64,000 nucleotides of DNA from Advenella incenata (GTDB lineage: Bacteria; Pseudomonadota; Gammaproteobacteria; Burkholderiales; Burkholderiaceae_B): positions 744,001-808,000 of the forward strand of contig NZ_SHKO01000001.1 in assembly GCF_004217095.1 (NCBI RefSeq), in the 5' to 3' direction. Below the pieces are notes generated by a model. It was given only the letters and a program-made list of their open reading frames with translations. It made no database searches and was not told the origin of the DNA. The position numbers were made by a program, and so were the translations under genes. Of this stretch, positions 18,519-27,117 are shown one piece after another. Numbering within the stretch: the first letter of the stretch is position 1; each line of letters opens with the position of its first letter.

Positions 18519-19733
18519 TTACAGCATTTTCTTGGCTTTGACCTGCGTTTCGGTGCTGCGTTCGCCCGCTGCCGCTGCCTTGGAAATGGGCTCGATCTTC
18601 ACCTTGTCGCTGCCGCGGTTGACAATACCCAGGCGTTTTGCGGCGCCATAAGACAAATCAATGACCCGGTTGCCGACGAATGGTCCGCGATCATTGATGC
18701 GCACCACGATGCTTTTGCCGGTGGAGACACGCGTTACCCGGACGTAGGACGAAATGGGCAGGCGCTTGTGAGCAGCTGTCATTGCGTTCTGATTGAAGGT
18801 CTCGCCATTGGCGGTCTTGCGACCATGGAAGCCCGGACCGTACCAGGAGGCAATGCCTTCCTGGGAAAAGCTGTCGGTCTCGTCTATGCTCATGGGTTTG
18901 TAACGAATTCCGTTGACCCGGTAGGACTTGCTGGTGCCCGAGAGCGCCTTGCGTGCCTTGGTGGCAATATCCTCGTCTGCCGGTTGCGTATCGTCCCGTT
19001 CGGCCAGGCTGACGTCATCTTTGGGCACCTGGATCTCGTATTCGCTTTCGGGAATAATGCCATTTTCCGTGATGCGCATTGTCAGGCCGTCAACCAGTTG
19101 CGGTTTTCCGCTTTCAGCGGTAGCGGCGGGCGCTATCGTTACCGGGGCTGCAGTAACGTTTGCCTGTTTGACTGCATCTGTGGTTTTTTCTGCATCAGCC
19201 TTGGCAGTCAGTGGTTTTTCGACGGCACGACCGCTGTCTTTTTGCGTCAGGCGCGAACCCGCTTTGATCTGTTGTTTAGGGCGCTCACCCGTGGTCGCAG
19301 CCGGTTTTACCGGGGTGCCTGTGCGGCTGGCCAGTGTATTGCCTGTTTTGACCACTTGGGTAGGCTTGGCAGCATCGCTATCGTCGCTCTTGACTGTCTG
19401 TGAGCGTGAATCAGGCTTGGCTGGAGGCGTTGCCACCGCAACCTCAGCTTTGGCAGACTTTTTGTCTGTTACCGCTGGTTTGGCAGGTACCGCCGCATCA
19501 TCGGCCGCTTCGGGTACGACCCCGTTGGCGGTGATGCGCATTTTTTGCACAGGAGCTGCCGGTTTTTGGGCTTTTGCTCCTGGCGCTGCGGCGTTGGCCG
19601 GCGCAACCATGTGCTCGGAAAAATCCTGGTTCTCGCGGATTTCGATCCCGGCGGCATGGACGACCGGCGCAAGAAAGAGGCCGGTTACAAGTGTGGTTAA
19701 GGTGCTGCGTATTAAAGTTGTTCGTTTCATCAT
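18519..19733 (-). CDS. rlpA: RlpA-like septal ring lytic transglycosylase / DPBB-domain protein
   Basis: The 404-residue exported protein has a signal peptide (residues 1-28, ending VHAA). A long Ala/Pro/Lys/Thr-rich linker follows, then a C-terminal double-psi beta-barrel: GIASWYGPGFHGRKTANGE, NAMTAAHKRLP, and VVRINDRGPF with VIDLSYGAAKRLGI. These are RlpA hallmarks. There is no lipobox Cys and no recognisable SPOR domain after the barrel, so septal targeting by SPOR is not supported. The linker carries two copies of an MRIT-x-NG-x-x-PE motif (about residues 66 and 216). Two adjacent Met codons make the exact start uncertain. Confidence 0.88.
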   Translation of the reverse strand: MMKRTTLIRSTLTTLVTGLFLAPVVHAAGIEIRENQDFSEHMVAPANAAAPGAKAQKPAAPVQKMRITANGVVPEAADDAAVPAKPAVTDKKSAKAEVAVATPPAKPDSRSQTVKSDDSDAAKPTQVVKTGNTLASRTGTPVKPAATTGERPKQQIKAGSRLTQKDSGRAVEKPLTAKADAEKTTDAVKQANVTAAPVTIAPAATAESGKPQLVDGLTMRITENGIIPESEYEIQVPKDDVSLAERDDTQPADEDIATKARKALSGTSKSYRVNGIRYKPMSIDETDSFSQEGIASWYGPGFHGRKTANGETFNQNAMTAAHKRLPISSYVRVTRVSTGKSIVVRINDRGPFVGNRVIDLSYGAAKRLGIVNRGSDKVKIEPISKAAAAGERSTETQVKAKKML

Positions 19734-19734
19734 G

Positions 19735-20601
19735 TCATAGTGTCAACTGGGCACGATGCCTAACGCGTAAGGGTTTGTAGGAACTGAAGCGCTTGGCCAG
19801 TTCTTCGGCCACGTAGACCGATCGATGCTGACCACCGGTGCAACCAATGGCAACGGTGAGATAACTACGCGTATCCTGCATATACAATGGGAGCCATTTT
19901 TCAATATATGCGGCAATATCGTTGATTAAGGCGGGCACGCTGTCAAATTGAGCCAGCCATGTCGCCACGGGTTCATCACGGCCCGTAAGCGGGCGTAAGT
20001 TGCTGTCGTAATGAGGATTAGGCAAGCATCTTACATCAAAAACGAGGTCTGCGTCATTAGGGACGCCTTTTTTGTAGGCGAAGGATTCGAAGGTCAAAAG
20101 GACTTCCGGCTCTTCATGATCGACCACATCTTTGACCCATGCGCGCAATTGTCCGGGCGTCAGACCCGAGGTGTCTATCACGTGTTCCTGCTCGCGCAAC
20201 GGCGCCAAAAGATTGCGTTCGTGTGTGATGCAATCCTCCAGAGACGGCGTAATTCCTGTGGTTTCACGCATGCGGTTGCTCAGCGGGTGCTTGCGGCGCG
20301 ACTCGGAATAACGATGAATCAGGGTCTCGTCATCGGAGTCCAGAAAGATAACTTGCATGGGCAGACCCATGCTGCGAAGGGCGGTAATAACCCCCGGCAG
20401 GCCGGCCAGTTCGCCCGGCGTTCTGACATCAATTGCAACAGCTACCGACTTGAGACGGTTTTCCCTGGCGTTGGCAACCAGGTCGTGCAGCAGGCTGACG
20501 GGCAGGTTATCGATACAGGAGTATCCGAGGTCTTCCAACTGACGCAAAGCAACGGATTTTCCTGATCCTGAAATGCCGGTAATAAGTACAACATGAAGCA
20601 T
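19735..20601 (-). CDS. rapZ: RNase adapter protein RapZ
   Basis: The 288-residue protein has a P-loop GISGSGKS at 9-16, the IDNLP segment, and a C-terminal domain with VAIGCTGGQHRSVYVAEEL, typical of RapZ (YvcJ/YhbJ family). In E. coli it delivers GlmZ small RNA to RNase E and so tunes glucosamine-6-phosphate synthesis; in other bacteria the target differs. It lies downstream of hprK and ptsN, as in many proteobacteria. A 251-base gap with no evident gene separates it from hprK. Confidence 0.95.
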   Translation of the reverse strand: MLHVVLITGISGSGKSVALRQLEDLGYSCIDNLPVSLLHDLVANARENRLKSVAVAIDVRTPGELAGLPGVITALRSMGLPMQVIFLDSDDETLIHRYSESRRKHPLSNRMRETTGITPSLEDCITHERNLLAPLREQEHVIDTSGLTPGQLRAWVKDVVDHEEPEVLLTFESFAYKKGVPNDADLVFDVRCLPNPHYDSNLRPLTGRDEPVATWLAQFDSVPALINDIAAYIEKWLPLYMQDTRSYLTVAIGCTGGQHRSVYVAEELAKRFSSYKPLRVRHRAQLTL

Positions 20602-20852
20602 AATGGGTATTAATCCTGGACAAAACGTATGGATGGTCGGAAAAATGGCCTTTCGTTCGTTCTTGTACAGTCTTGGTGGCCGAAATGTATGTCTCTTGAC
20701 TCTATTTAACCATAGACACGTGACAACATATAACAGATCGGTCTCTGGCCGGGATTTGTGTCGGTAAAACCTGTGGGTCGTCTCTTTTGTTTACATGCTC
20801 CGGTTGGCACTCCGGCGACAGGCACGGGCCGGCTCGACCCCGTGGAGGCCTG

Positions 20853-21785
20853 TCAGAGGTTGCTGTTTTCCATGATAGCGGCTGCCTGGCGCTCCATGAA
20901 TTCGCCAAGGGTGTCAATGCCGCGCAATTTGAGGATGGTATTGCGCACGGCGGCCTCGACCAGCACGGCAAGGTTGCGTCCTGCTGCCACCTGCAGCATG
21001 ACGCGGCGGATAGGGATGCCCAGCAAGTCCTGGGTCTGGTCCTGAATGGGCAGGCGCTCGAACTTTTCACTGTTGGCACGCACCAGATGCACAATCAGCT
21101 TCAGGCGCATTTTGCGGCGCACCGAGGTTTCCCCGAAAATGGTGCGGATATCCAGCAGGCCCAGTCCGCGCACCTCGAGCATATTGCGCAGCAGGTCGGG
21201 GCATTGGCCTTCGATCAGCGTGGGCGAGGTGCGGGAAAAATCGACGGCGTCGTCTGCCACCAGGCCATGTCCGCGAGAAATCAATTCAAGCGCAAGCTCG
21301 CTCTTGCCCAGCCCCGACTCGCCCGTAATCAGCACGCCCAGCCCCAGCACGTCCATAAAAACGCCATGTACCGTGGTTTTAGGGGCAAAACGCTTGTTCA
21401 GGTAAATGCGCAGTACGTCAATCAGATGCGCAGCATCCACCGGGGTGGAAAGAAGGGGGATTTTGCTGCGGGAGCAAAAGCTGACCAGATCGGCGGGAGA
21501 GTCCAGGCTTTCGGCCAGAATCATGGCCGGAACACCGCCTTCGGCCAGTTCGATCAGGATTTTTTCACGCTGAACGGCAGAAATACGGTTATAAAAAATC
21601 AGCTCTTCCTTGCCGAATACCTGAATTCGCGAAGGGTGCACAACGTTCAGGTGCCCGATCAGGTCCGCCGCAGACGTATTGGCTGCTGAATCCTGGATAT
21701 GACGGGTACGGCCTTCCTTGCCGGCGATCCAGGTGAAACGCAGCGTTTCGTCATTGTCGGCTGCCAGATCCTGAATACTGAGCAT
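20853..21785 (-). CDS. hprK: HPr kinase/phosphorylase
   Basis: This 310-residue enzyme phosphorylates HPr on a serine. It has the hexamer-type C-terminal kinase domain with Walker A GESGLGKS at 155-162, preceded by the conserved VHGVFMDVLGLGVLI, and VADDAVDFSR. The signature EVRGLGLLDIRTIFG lies downstream. In betaproteobacteria it belongs to an incomplete PTS that serves regulation. It starts 14 bases after ptsN and the two are probably cotranscribed. Confidence 0.96.
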   Translation of the reverse strand: MLSIQDLAADNDETLRFTWIAGKEGRTRHIQDSAANTSAADLIGHLNVVHPSRIQVFGKEELIFYNRISAVQREKILIELAEGGVPAMILAESLDSPADLVSFCSRSKIPLLSTPVDAAHLIDVLRIYLNKRFAPKTTVHGVFMDVLGLGVLITGESGLGKSELALELISRGHGLVADDAVDFSRTSPTLIEGQCPDLLRNMLEVRGLGLLDIRTIFGETSVRRKMRLKLIVHLVRANSEKFERLPIQDQTQDLLGIPIRRVMLQVAAGRNLAVLVEAAVRNTILKLRGIDTLGEFMERQAAAIMENSNL

Positions 21786-21799
21786 GAGCGCGCCCCCGA

Positions 21800-22258
21800 T
21801 TAATTGCCGGCGGAATTGGCCAGCAGTTGATGAATGCCTTCTGCATTGGGGCTGCCCAGCAATTGCTTGCGTGTTTCTGCGCTGGAGAGCAATTGCGCCA
21901 GTTCGGCCAGTATTTCCAGATGCTGCTGGGTTGCGCTTTCGGGTACCAGCAGGATGACCAGCAGTTGCACATGCTGGCCATCTGGGGCGTCGAAGGGGAT
22001 GGCCGTGCTCAATCGCATGACGGCAGCGACGGCCTGCTTCAGGTTGGCGATGCGGCCGTGAGGCACCGCTACGCCATGACCCAGGGCAGTGGAGCCCAGT
22101 CGCTCACGCGAGAACAGGCTGTCGAAAACCGTGGAGCGGGCAATGCCCTGATTGTTCTCGAACAGCAACGCAGCCTGTTCGAAGGCGCGCTTTTTGCTGG
22201 TGACGTTGACATCCAGCAGGATATTTTCCGGCGGGAGTATACGGGATAGTTGATTCAT
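21800..22258 (-). CDS. ptsN: Nitrogen-regulatory PTS IIA protein
   Basis: The 152-residue EIIA-Ntr homologue has the phosphorylation site His67 in GHGVAVPHGRI. The N-terminus ILPPENILLDVNVTSKKRAFEQAALLF is normal for the family. It takes phosphate from the PTS phosphorelay and regulates potassium transport and other processes. rpoN, which often lies two genes upstream, is absent here. It is separated from hpf by a terminator, so ptsN-hprK seems to have its own promoter. Confidence 0.95.
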   Translation of the reverse strand: MNQLSRILPPENILLDVNVTSKKRAFEQAALLFENNQGIARSTVFDSLFSRERLGSTALGHGVAVPHGRIANLKQAVAAVMRLSTAIPFDAPDGQHVQLLVILLVPESATQQHLEILAELAQLLSSAETRKQLLGSPNAEGIHQLLANSAGN

Positions 22259-22306
22259 GCCGCAATTATAGGATGTTCTTACAATAAGAAATAGAAGGGT
22301 AAGCTA

Positions 22307-22330
22307 AAACCCGGCCATCCGGCCGGGTTT
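22307..22330 (-). terminator. Rho-independent terminator after hpf
   Basis: The perfect 10-base stem AAACCCGGCC / GGCCGGGTTT has a 4-base loop and is followed by TTTT-like sequence on the minus strand. It lies 32 bases past the hpf stop and before ptsN. It would separate the lpt/hpf transcript from ptsN-hprK. Confidence 0.82.
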
Positions 22331-22361
22331 AGGCGAAAAACGGGAAAAAAGTACAACGTAT

Positions 22362-22682
22362 CTACCCGATACTCATTCTTTTTGCCGATTCATTGGAGTG
22401 ATTTGACGCTTTCGTTTTGTATTTGATGACTTGTCTGTCGGTTTTGTCCGAAAGCAAATCAATGGCCGCATACAGGTTTTCGTCCGTGACTTCGCAGTGG
22501 ATGTCTTTGCCCGGCACGCGTAGCGTAACTTCTGCGCTGTGCTTGAGTGGTTCCCTGGACAGGATAACCTGGGTATCAATGACATGATCGAAGTGCCTGA
22601 GGACTTTGGCGAATTTGGTCACTACGTATTCTTTAATGGCAGGGGTGATTTCCACATGATGGCCACTGATATTAAGATTCAT
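22362..22682 (-). CDS. hpf: Ribosome hibernation promoting factor (short form)
   Basis: The 106-residue protein begins MNLNISGHHVEITPAIKEYV and matches HPF/YfiA with KFAKVLRHFDHVID and the conserved DENLYAAIDLLSDKTDRQV segment. It dimerises or silences 70S ribosomes in stationary phase. AGGAG lies 8 bases before the ATG at 22682, so the 16 extra codons of the longer open frame are rejected. It ends in a terminator. The usual upstream neighbour rpoN is missing. Confidence 0.95.
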   Translation of the reverse strand: MNLNISGHHVEITPAIKEYVVTKFAKVLRHFDHVIDTQVILSREPLKHSAEVTLRVPGKDIHCEVTDENLYAAIDLLSDKTDRQVIKYKTKASNHSNESAKRMSIG

Positions 22683-22909
22683 AGTGTGCTCCTTTTGAAA
22701 GTTGAATAGGCAGACGCCGATACAGGACAAGGCGTCAGTACAAAAAGATGAGAGAGGCGTAACTCCTTTTTTGACAGGTTGATGAAAAGCTGAATTTTCA
22801 GTCTGTATGGATAGTTTAAACCTTATTTGGACTTATACAAGCCCCCCCGCAAGCCGCGGCCTGCTTGCCTGCGCCCCTGTGGCAGGGCGCGGCAGGGGCA
22901 TGCACAAAG

Positions 22910-23701
22910 TTACATTTTAAAGTGTTCGCCCAGATAGACCTTGCGCACTTCCGGGTTGGTAATAATGGAGGCGGGTTCGCCGTCAGTGAGCACCTTGCCG
23001 GCGCTGATAATGTAGGCGCGATCGCAAATGCCCAGGGTTTCGCGCACATTGTGATCGGTAATGAGGACCCCGATATTGCGGCTTTTTAGAAAGCGCACGA
23101 TGCGCTGAATTTCGATTACTGCGATCGGGTCAACGCCTGCGAACGGTTCGTCCAGCAGAATGAAGCGAGGATTGGTGGCCAGCGCCCGGGCAATTTCAAC
23201 CCGACGCCGTTCACCGCCTGAAAGGGAGATGGCAGCGTTCTTGCGAATGTGTGTAATTTGCAGCTCTTCGAGCAGCAGTTCCAGTTGTTCCTGGACCCGC
23301 TTGCGCGTCAGCGTCTTGCCGGTATCAGGGTCATTCTGCAGTTCCAGCACGGCCTGAATGTTGTGTTCTACGCTCAGGCGCCGGAAGACCGAAGCATCCT
23401 GGGGTAGATAGGACAGGCCCAGGTGGGCGCGCTTGTGGATGGGCAGGGCGGTAATGTCGCGCCCGTCAATTTCAATTCGCCCGAAATCGGCCGGCACCAA
23501 TCCCACGATCATGTAAAAACTGGTGGTTTTGCCGGCGCCATTGGGGCCGAGCAGGCCGACGACTTCGCCGCTGGACACGGAAATGGAGACGTCCTGGACA
23601 ACGCTGCGGCCATTGTATATTTTTTGCAGGCCAATGGCTTTGAGCTGCCCCAGACTGTCAATGGTGTTGGTCTGCAGGCTAGAGCTGGATGAGGTATTCA
23701 T
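22910..23701 (-). CDS. lptB: LPS export ABC transporter ATP-binding protein
   Basis: The 263-residue ATPase has Walker A GPNGAGKT at 52-59, signature LSGGE from residue 160 and Walker B ILLDEPFAGVD near 181-191. The family-specific SYLPQDASVFRRLSVEHNI follows the Walker A half. It powers LptFG to extract LPS from the inner membrane. An N-terminal Ser/Thr-rich extension of about 20 residues precedes the domain; a later start is possible. It follows lptA by 3 bases in the kdsD-kdsC-lptC-lptA-lptB run. Confidence 0.96.
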   Translation of the reverse strand: MNTSSSSSLQTNTIDSLGQLKAIGLQKIYNGRSVVQDVSISVSSGEVVGLLGPNGAGKTTSFYMIVGLVPADFGRIEIDGRDITALPIHKRAHLGLSYLPQDASVFRRLSVEHNIQAVLELQNDPDTGKTLTRKRVQEQLELLLEELQITHIRKNAAISLSGGERRRVEIARALATNPRFILLDEPFAGVDPIAVIEIQRIVRFLKSRNIGVLITDHNVRETLGICDRAYIISAGKVLTDGEPASIITNPEVRKVYLGEHFKM

Positions 23702-23704
23702 GCA

Positions 23705-24403
23705 TTAATTCTGGGTTGCTTTGCCGGCTTTGCCGGTTGCGGCCGAACCGCCATCCTGGGCAGGCGCCTGGATGGTGCTGGGCATTGGCTTGTTGTTATA
23801 CAGCTTGCGGCATTCGGCGACGGCCTGGTCTGTTTTGGCTCGTGGCTGTGCAATTGAGCGCACCCGACCAGGTTGGGTCGCTGAGGTCGGACCTCCGGCT
23901 GCAGAGTAGGTATTGTTCTGGTTGTTGAAAGTGACGACTTCACCATTGACCGTATCGAAGGGCTTGCCGCAAACAAACCGGGTCACCGTGGCGTGGCCAA
24001 TCATCTTGACCGTGTTCAGTTTGCCATCGTACTCGCCGCGATCCCCGCGTGCTTCGACGACTTCATAGTTCTCGGGTCGTTCCTGGCGGATGAATACAAA
24101 ACGTGATTTGCTGACCGTGGCCACGCCATGCTGGAAGCCCTGCGCATCTTCGCGCAGGCTGAGCTTGTCGGCGGTCAGTTTCATCAGGCCGCGCGTGAGA
24201 ATGACATTGCCGGTAAAAAGGCTGGTTTTGTTTGCGTCATCGTAGCTCAGGGTATCAGACAAGACCTGGGTGTCGGGCTCTTCTTTGTTTGCCGGGGTGT
24301 TGGAGCCGGCAGGCGCCTGGGCCAGCGCCGCGGTGCCGGCCAGCAGGGCACAAACGCCAAGGCACAGCGCGTGTGTCGTGATTCTGAAAGAGGACGCATT
24401 CAT
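23705..24403 (-). CDS. lptA: LPS transport periplasmic protein LptA
   Basis: The 232-residue protein has a signal peptide (cleavage near TAALAQA, residue 29-30). Its OstA-type beta-jellyroll has LSYDDANKTSLFTGNVILTRG and the continuation GVATVSKSRFVFIRQ and GDRGEYDGKLNTVKMIGHATV. It bridges LptC and LptD in the periplasm. A Gly/Pro/Ala-rich tail from about residue 170 extends beyond E. coli LptA. It overlaps lptC by 4 bases. Confidence 0.94.
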   Translation of the reverse strand: MNASSFRITTHALCLGVCALLAGTAALAQAPAGSNTPANKEEPDTQVLSDTLSYDDANKTSLFTGNVILTRGLMKLTADKLSLREDAQGFQHGVATVSKSRFVFIRQERPENYEVVEARGDRGEYDGKLNTVKMIGHATVTRFVCGKPFDTVNGEVVTFNNQNNTYSAAGGPTSATQPGRVRSIAQPRAKTDQAVAECRKLYNNKPMPSTIQAPAQDGGSAATGKAGKATQN

Positions 24404-25026
24404 TGCGGGGAGTTTCCTTGCTTGTTGGGGATGACGGTGCGACGCCGTTGACTGTCCTGCCCTGAGATGGAGACGTCGGAAGAGGAGTACACGTCGAGTT
24501 TTCTGGTTTTGTTGTTATACATCATTCCGTTGCCGTTCATACGGGAATTGCCGTTAATGACGAGCGCCGGTTTGTCAGTCGTTATGATATCTTCATTGGG
24601 ATAGATGATCAATTGCTCGCTGGTGACGTCCAATGCCTTGTCTTCGCCATGCGGGAAGCGGTGCAGATGGGCGTTGCCCTGCATGATAATTTTGTTGCCG
24701 TTATCAAGTAGCGTGGCCGTAGCCGCAGTGCCCACGGTACGGGGCGAGTCCGGGCGCTGGCCGGTAGCGGTGGCGTCGGTAACCAGGTAACTGTCGTTAT
24801 AAGGGAAGTGCTGCATTTGCGAGCCTTCGAGCCGGTTGATGGGCACGCCGTTGGCATCGGAGCTGAGCATCACGAATTTTTCCGACCACGAATCGGGTTC
24901 CTGCGTTTTGCGTGCTGGCGGGTCTACATCAATTGCCCGCTGCGCGTAATCGGCTGCCCACCAGGTTGAGATAACCAGTGTGATAAGCATGAACAGCGCG
25001 ATAAGGGCGGGGAAACGTTCTTTCAT
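24400..25026 (-). CDS. lptC: LPS export protein LptC
   Basis: The 208-residue protein has one N-terminal membrane anchor (residues 5-25) and a periplasmic domain with the LptC-like ITTDKPALVINGNSRMNGNGM and MMYNNKTRKLDVYSSSDVSI. It passes LPS from LptBFG to LptA. Its place between kdsC and lptA supports the call, since LptC sequences are poorly conserved. The start lies 4 bases from the kdsC stop. Confidence 0.92.
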   Translation of the reverse strand: MKERFPALIALFMLITLVISTWWAADYAQRAIDVDPPARKTQEPDSWSEKFVMLSSDANGVPINRLEGSQMQHFPYNDSYLVTDATATGQRPDSPRTVGTAATATLLDNGNKIIMQGNAHLHRFPHGEDKALDVTSEQLIIYPNEDIITTDKPALVINGNSRMNGNGMMYNNKTRKLDVYSSSDVSISGQDSQRRRTVIPNKQGNSPQ

Positions 25027-25030
25027 CGCA

Positions 25031-25627
25031 TTACTGGATGACGTCGCCGGTAATCCGGCCCGGCGTGAAAAAGCCGGAAAGGGTGCCCTGGGCTGCCAGG
25101 ATCAAGTCGGTACACTCGCGTACGGCGCCGCTGCCGCCCGGCAACGTGGTGGTCCAATGGGCCGTCTGCTGCACATACAGGGGTGCGTTGGGTACGCTGA
25201 TGGCAAAACCGCACTTTTGCATGGCCGGCAGGTCGATGACATCGTCGCCCATGAATGCAACGTTTTCGAATCCCAGCCCCATGTCGCCGGCTAGTTGGCT
25301 AAGTACGGCAACCTTGTCGCGCACATTTTGAAAGACATCCGACAGTCCCAGGTCGGCAGCGCGGCGTGTAAGGATTTCTCCTTCGCGACCGGTAATCAGG
25401 ACCACGCGCACGCCTGCCTGATGCAGCATTTTCATGCCGTGCCCGTCCAGCGCGCAAAAGCGCTTCATCAGTTCGCCGTGCTCGCCATACCACAGGCTGC
25501 CGTCGGTCAGAATGCCGTCTACATCAAAGGCGATGAGCTTGACTTGTGCCGCCAGCTCGCGCACGGGCTGGCTGATTTTGGAAAGAACCAGCGCTTCGGC
25601 CGGATGGGGGGGAGTGATTGGTTTCAT
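25031..25627 (-). CDS. kdsC: 3-deoxy-D-manno-octulosonate-8-phosphate phosphatase
   Basis: This 198-residue C0-type HAD phosphatase has LIAFDVDGILTDG with Asp35 and Asp37, VLITGREGEILTRRAADLG, and GDDVIDLPAM. The lack of a cap domain and the length fit KdsC. It releases phosphate from Kdo-8-P, the step after KdsA. It sits between kdsD and lptC, as in other proteobacteria, so Kdo synthesis and LPS export are cotranscribed. Confidence 0.95.
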   Translation of the reverse strand: MKPITPPHPAEALVLSKISQPVRELAAQVKLIAFDVDGILTDGSLWYGEHGELMKRFCALDGHGMKMLHQAGVRVVLITGREGEILTRRAADLGLSDVFQNVRDKVAVLSQLAGDMGLGFENVAFMGDDVIDLPAMQKCGFAISVPNAPLYVQQTAHWTTTLPGGSGAVRECTDLILAAQGTLSGFFTPGRITGDVIQ

Positions 25628-25630
25628 ACG

Positions 25631-26620
25631 TCAGATTACTTTTGCATCCATCAGGTCGTGCATGTGCAGGGCGCCGACCAGCGTTTGTTCCTGATTGACC
25701 ACCAGCATGGTCGAGAGTTTTTGTTGCTCCATGACGGCAGCCGCTTCTGCAGCCAGCGCATCGGGGCCGATCGTACGTGGATGGGGAGTCATGACCTGTC
25801 CTGCCGTAGCCGGGCGGATGTCCCCCTTTTGCATGATCAGACGGCGCAGATCGCCATCGGTGAAGATACCCAGGGGCTTGCGTGCCTCGTCGGCAATCAC
25901 TGTCATGCCCATGCGTTTGCCTGTCATTTCTTCGAGTACTTTTTGCATGGGGGTGTCCGGGCCGACAATGGGCAGTTCCTCGCCCTGGCGCATGACATCG
26001 CGCACGTGGGTGAGCAGGCGGCGGCCCAGCGCGCCGCCGGGGTGCGAGCGGGCAAAATCGGAAGTGCCAAAGCCGCGCGCTTCCAGGCACGCAATGGCCA
26101 GTGCATCGCCCAATGCGAGCGTGACGGTGGTGCTGGAGGTGGGCGCCAGATTAAGCGGGCAGGCTTCGCGCGTGACGCCAACGTCCAGGAAAACATCAGA
26201 CAGGCTGGCCAGTTCGGAATAGCGGTTGCCGCAAATGCCGATGATTTTCGAGCCCAGCCGCCGTGCTATCGGTAAAATGGTAGCCAATTCGGGCGATGAC
26301 CCGGAATAGGATACGGCAATAATAATATCGTCACCGGTAATCATGCCCAGATCGCCGTGTGCGGCTTCGGCAGCGTGTACAAAATAGCTGGGCGAGCCGG
26401 TGGAGGCGAAGGTGGCCGATATTTTTCGGGCGATATGTCCCGATTTGCCGATGCCCGTGACCGCGACGCGTCCCTTGTTGGCAAGCAGCAGCGCTACCGC
26501 CTGGGCGAAGCGTTCATCCAGGCGTGCGTCCAGGTGCTGCAACTCGGCTATCTCGGTTTGCAGCGTACGGTGCGCAGAGGCAAGGGCATCATCAGAAGTA
26601 AATGCAATTTCATTGACCAT
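25631..26620 (-). CDS. kdsD: Arabinose-5-phosphate isomerase
   Basis: The 329-residue protein has an N-terminal SIS domain (VAVTGIGKSGHIARKISATF, SYSGSSPELATIL) followed by two CBS domains (MRQGEELPIVGPDTPMQKVL and TPHPRTIGPDALAAEAAAVM). This is the standard KdsD/KpsF layout. It makes arabinose-5-phosphate for Kdo synthesis. It is first in the minus-strand run kdsD-kdsC-lptC-lptA-lptB-hpf. Confidence 0.95.
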   Translation of the reverse strand: MVNEIAFTSDDALASAHRTLQTEIAELQHLDARLDERFAQAVALLLANKGRVAVTGIGKSGHIARKISATFASTGSPSYFVHAAEAAHGDLGMITGDDIIIAVSYSGSSPELATILPIARRLGSKIIGICGNRYSELASLSDVFLDVGVTREACPLNLAPTSSTTVTLALGDALAIACLEARGFGTSDFARSHPGGALGRRLLTHVRDVMRQGEELPIVGPDTPMQKVLEEMTGKRMGMTVIADEARKPLGIFTDGDLRRLIMQKGDIRPATAGQVMTPHPRTIGPDALAAEAAAVMEQQKLSTMLVVNQEQTLVGALHMHDLMDAKVI

Positions 26621-27117
26621 CCGGCGATTTTAATCGCAACGCGAGTGCAAGATGGATAAATTTCAAGCTTGCGTCAAAATGCGCATTGCAGCGGGTTGCA
26701 ACGGGAACTGGCGCCCGACGAGCGGCGCAGCGCTAGCCGGCCGACCCCGGCGCAGTTTGTCCGATACAGGCTGCGGCGCACAGGGGAAATCGGCCGTCGC
26801 AGGCCCAACGCTGTTTTTGTCATGCAGGCGTTTTATAATCGACGCTGTCCGTACCCTGTTTGCCTGTTATCGATCACGTGATGGTGTTGCTGCGAAGCTG
26901 AACCGGCGCAAGCGTGTTTTGCCCCGGCCAGTGTAGTCTGCAGCCTGCCTGTGGTGTCCATGAACATCCCGTGAGTGCCCCTTTAGTGTCCGTTTATAGT
27001 GTCCATTTATAGCGTCCCTTCAGCGTGCTTTAAAGTGCCAGCAGAAACAACAGGGTATTTTTTGCCGTTGCCGGCCTGTATGGCAACCGTACAATCTTCT
27101 TGATCACCACTACCATC
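26621..27117. other. Intergenic region between kdsD and purT
   Basis: These 497 bases separate divergent genes kdsD and purT and must hold promoters for both. I see no convincing gene. The right half carries a short degenerate tandem repeat (26974-27021), listed separately. Confidence 0.5.
26974..27021. repeat. Degenerate 11-13-base tandem repeat upstream of purT
   Basis: Four consecutive units are seen: AGTGCCCCTTT (26974-26984), AGTGTCCGTTTAT (26985-26997), AGTGTCCATTTAT (26998-27010) and AGCGTCCCTTC (27011-27021). The two central units differ by one base. The array ends about 97 bases before the chosen purT start. Confidence 0.6.

Noticed and set aside
20787-21689. 300-codon plus-strand open frame
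   Set aside because: It lies opposite hprK, has no recognisable family, and its codons mirror the real gene.
25295-26275. 326-codon plus-strand open frame
   Set aside because: It lies opposite kdsC/kdsD and is explained by third-position GC bias of those genes.
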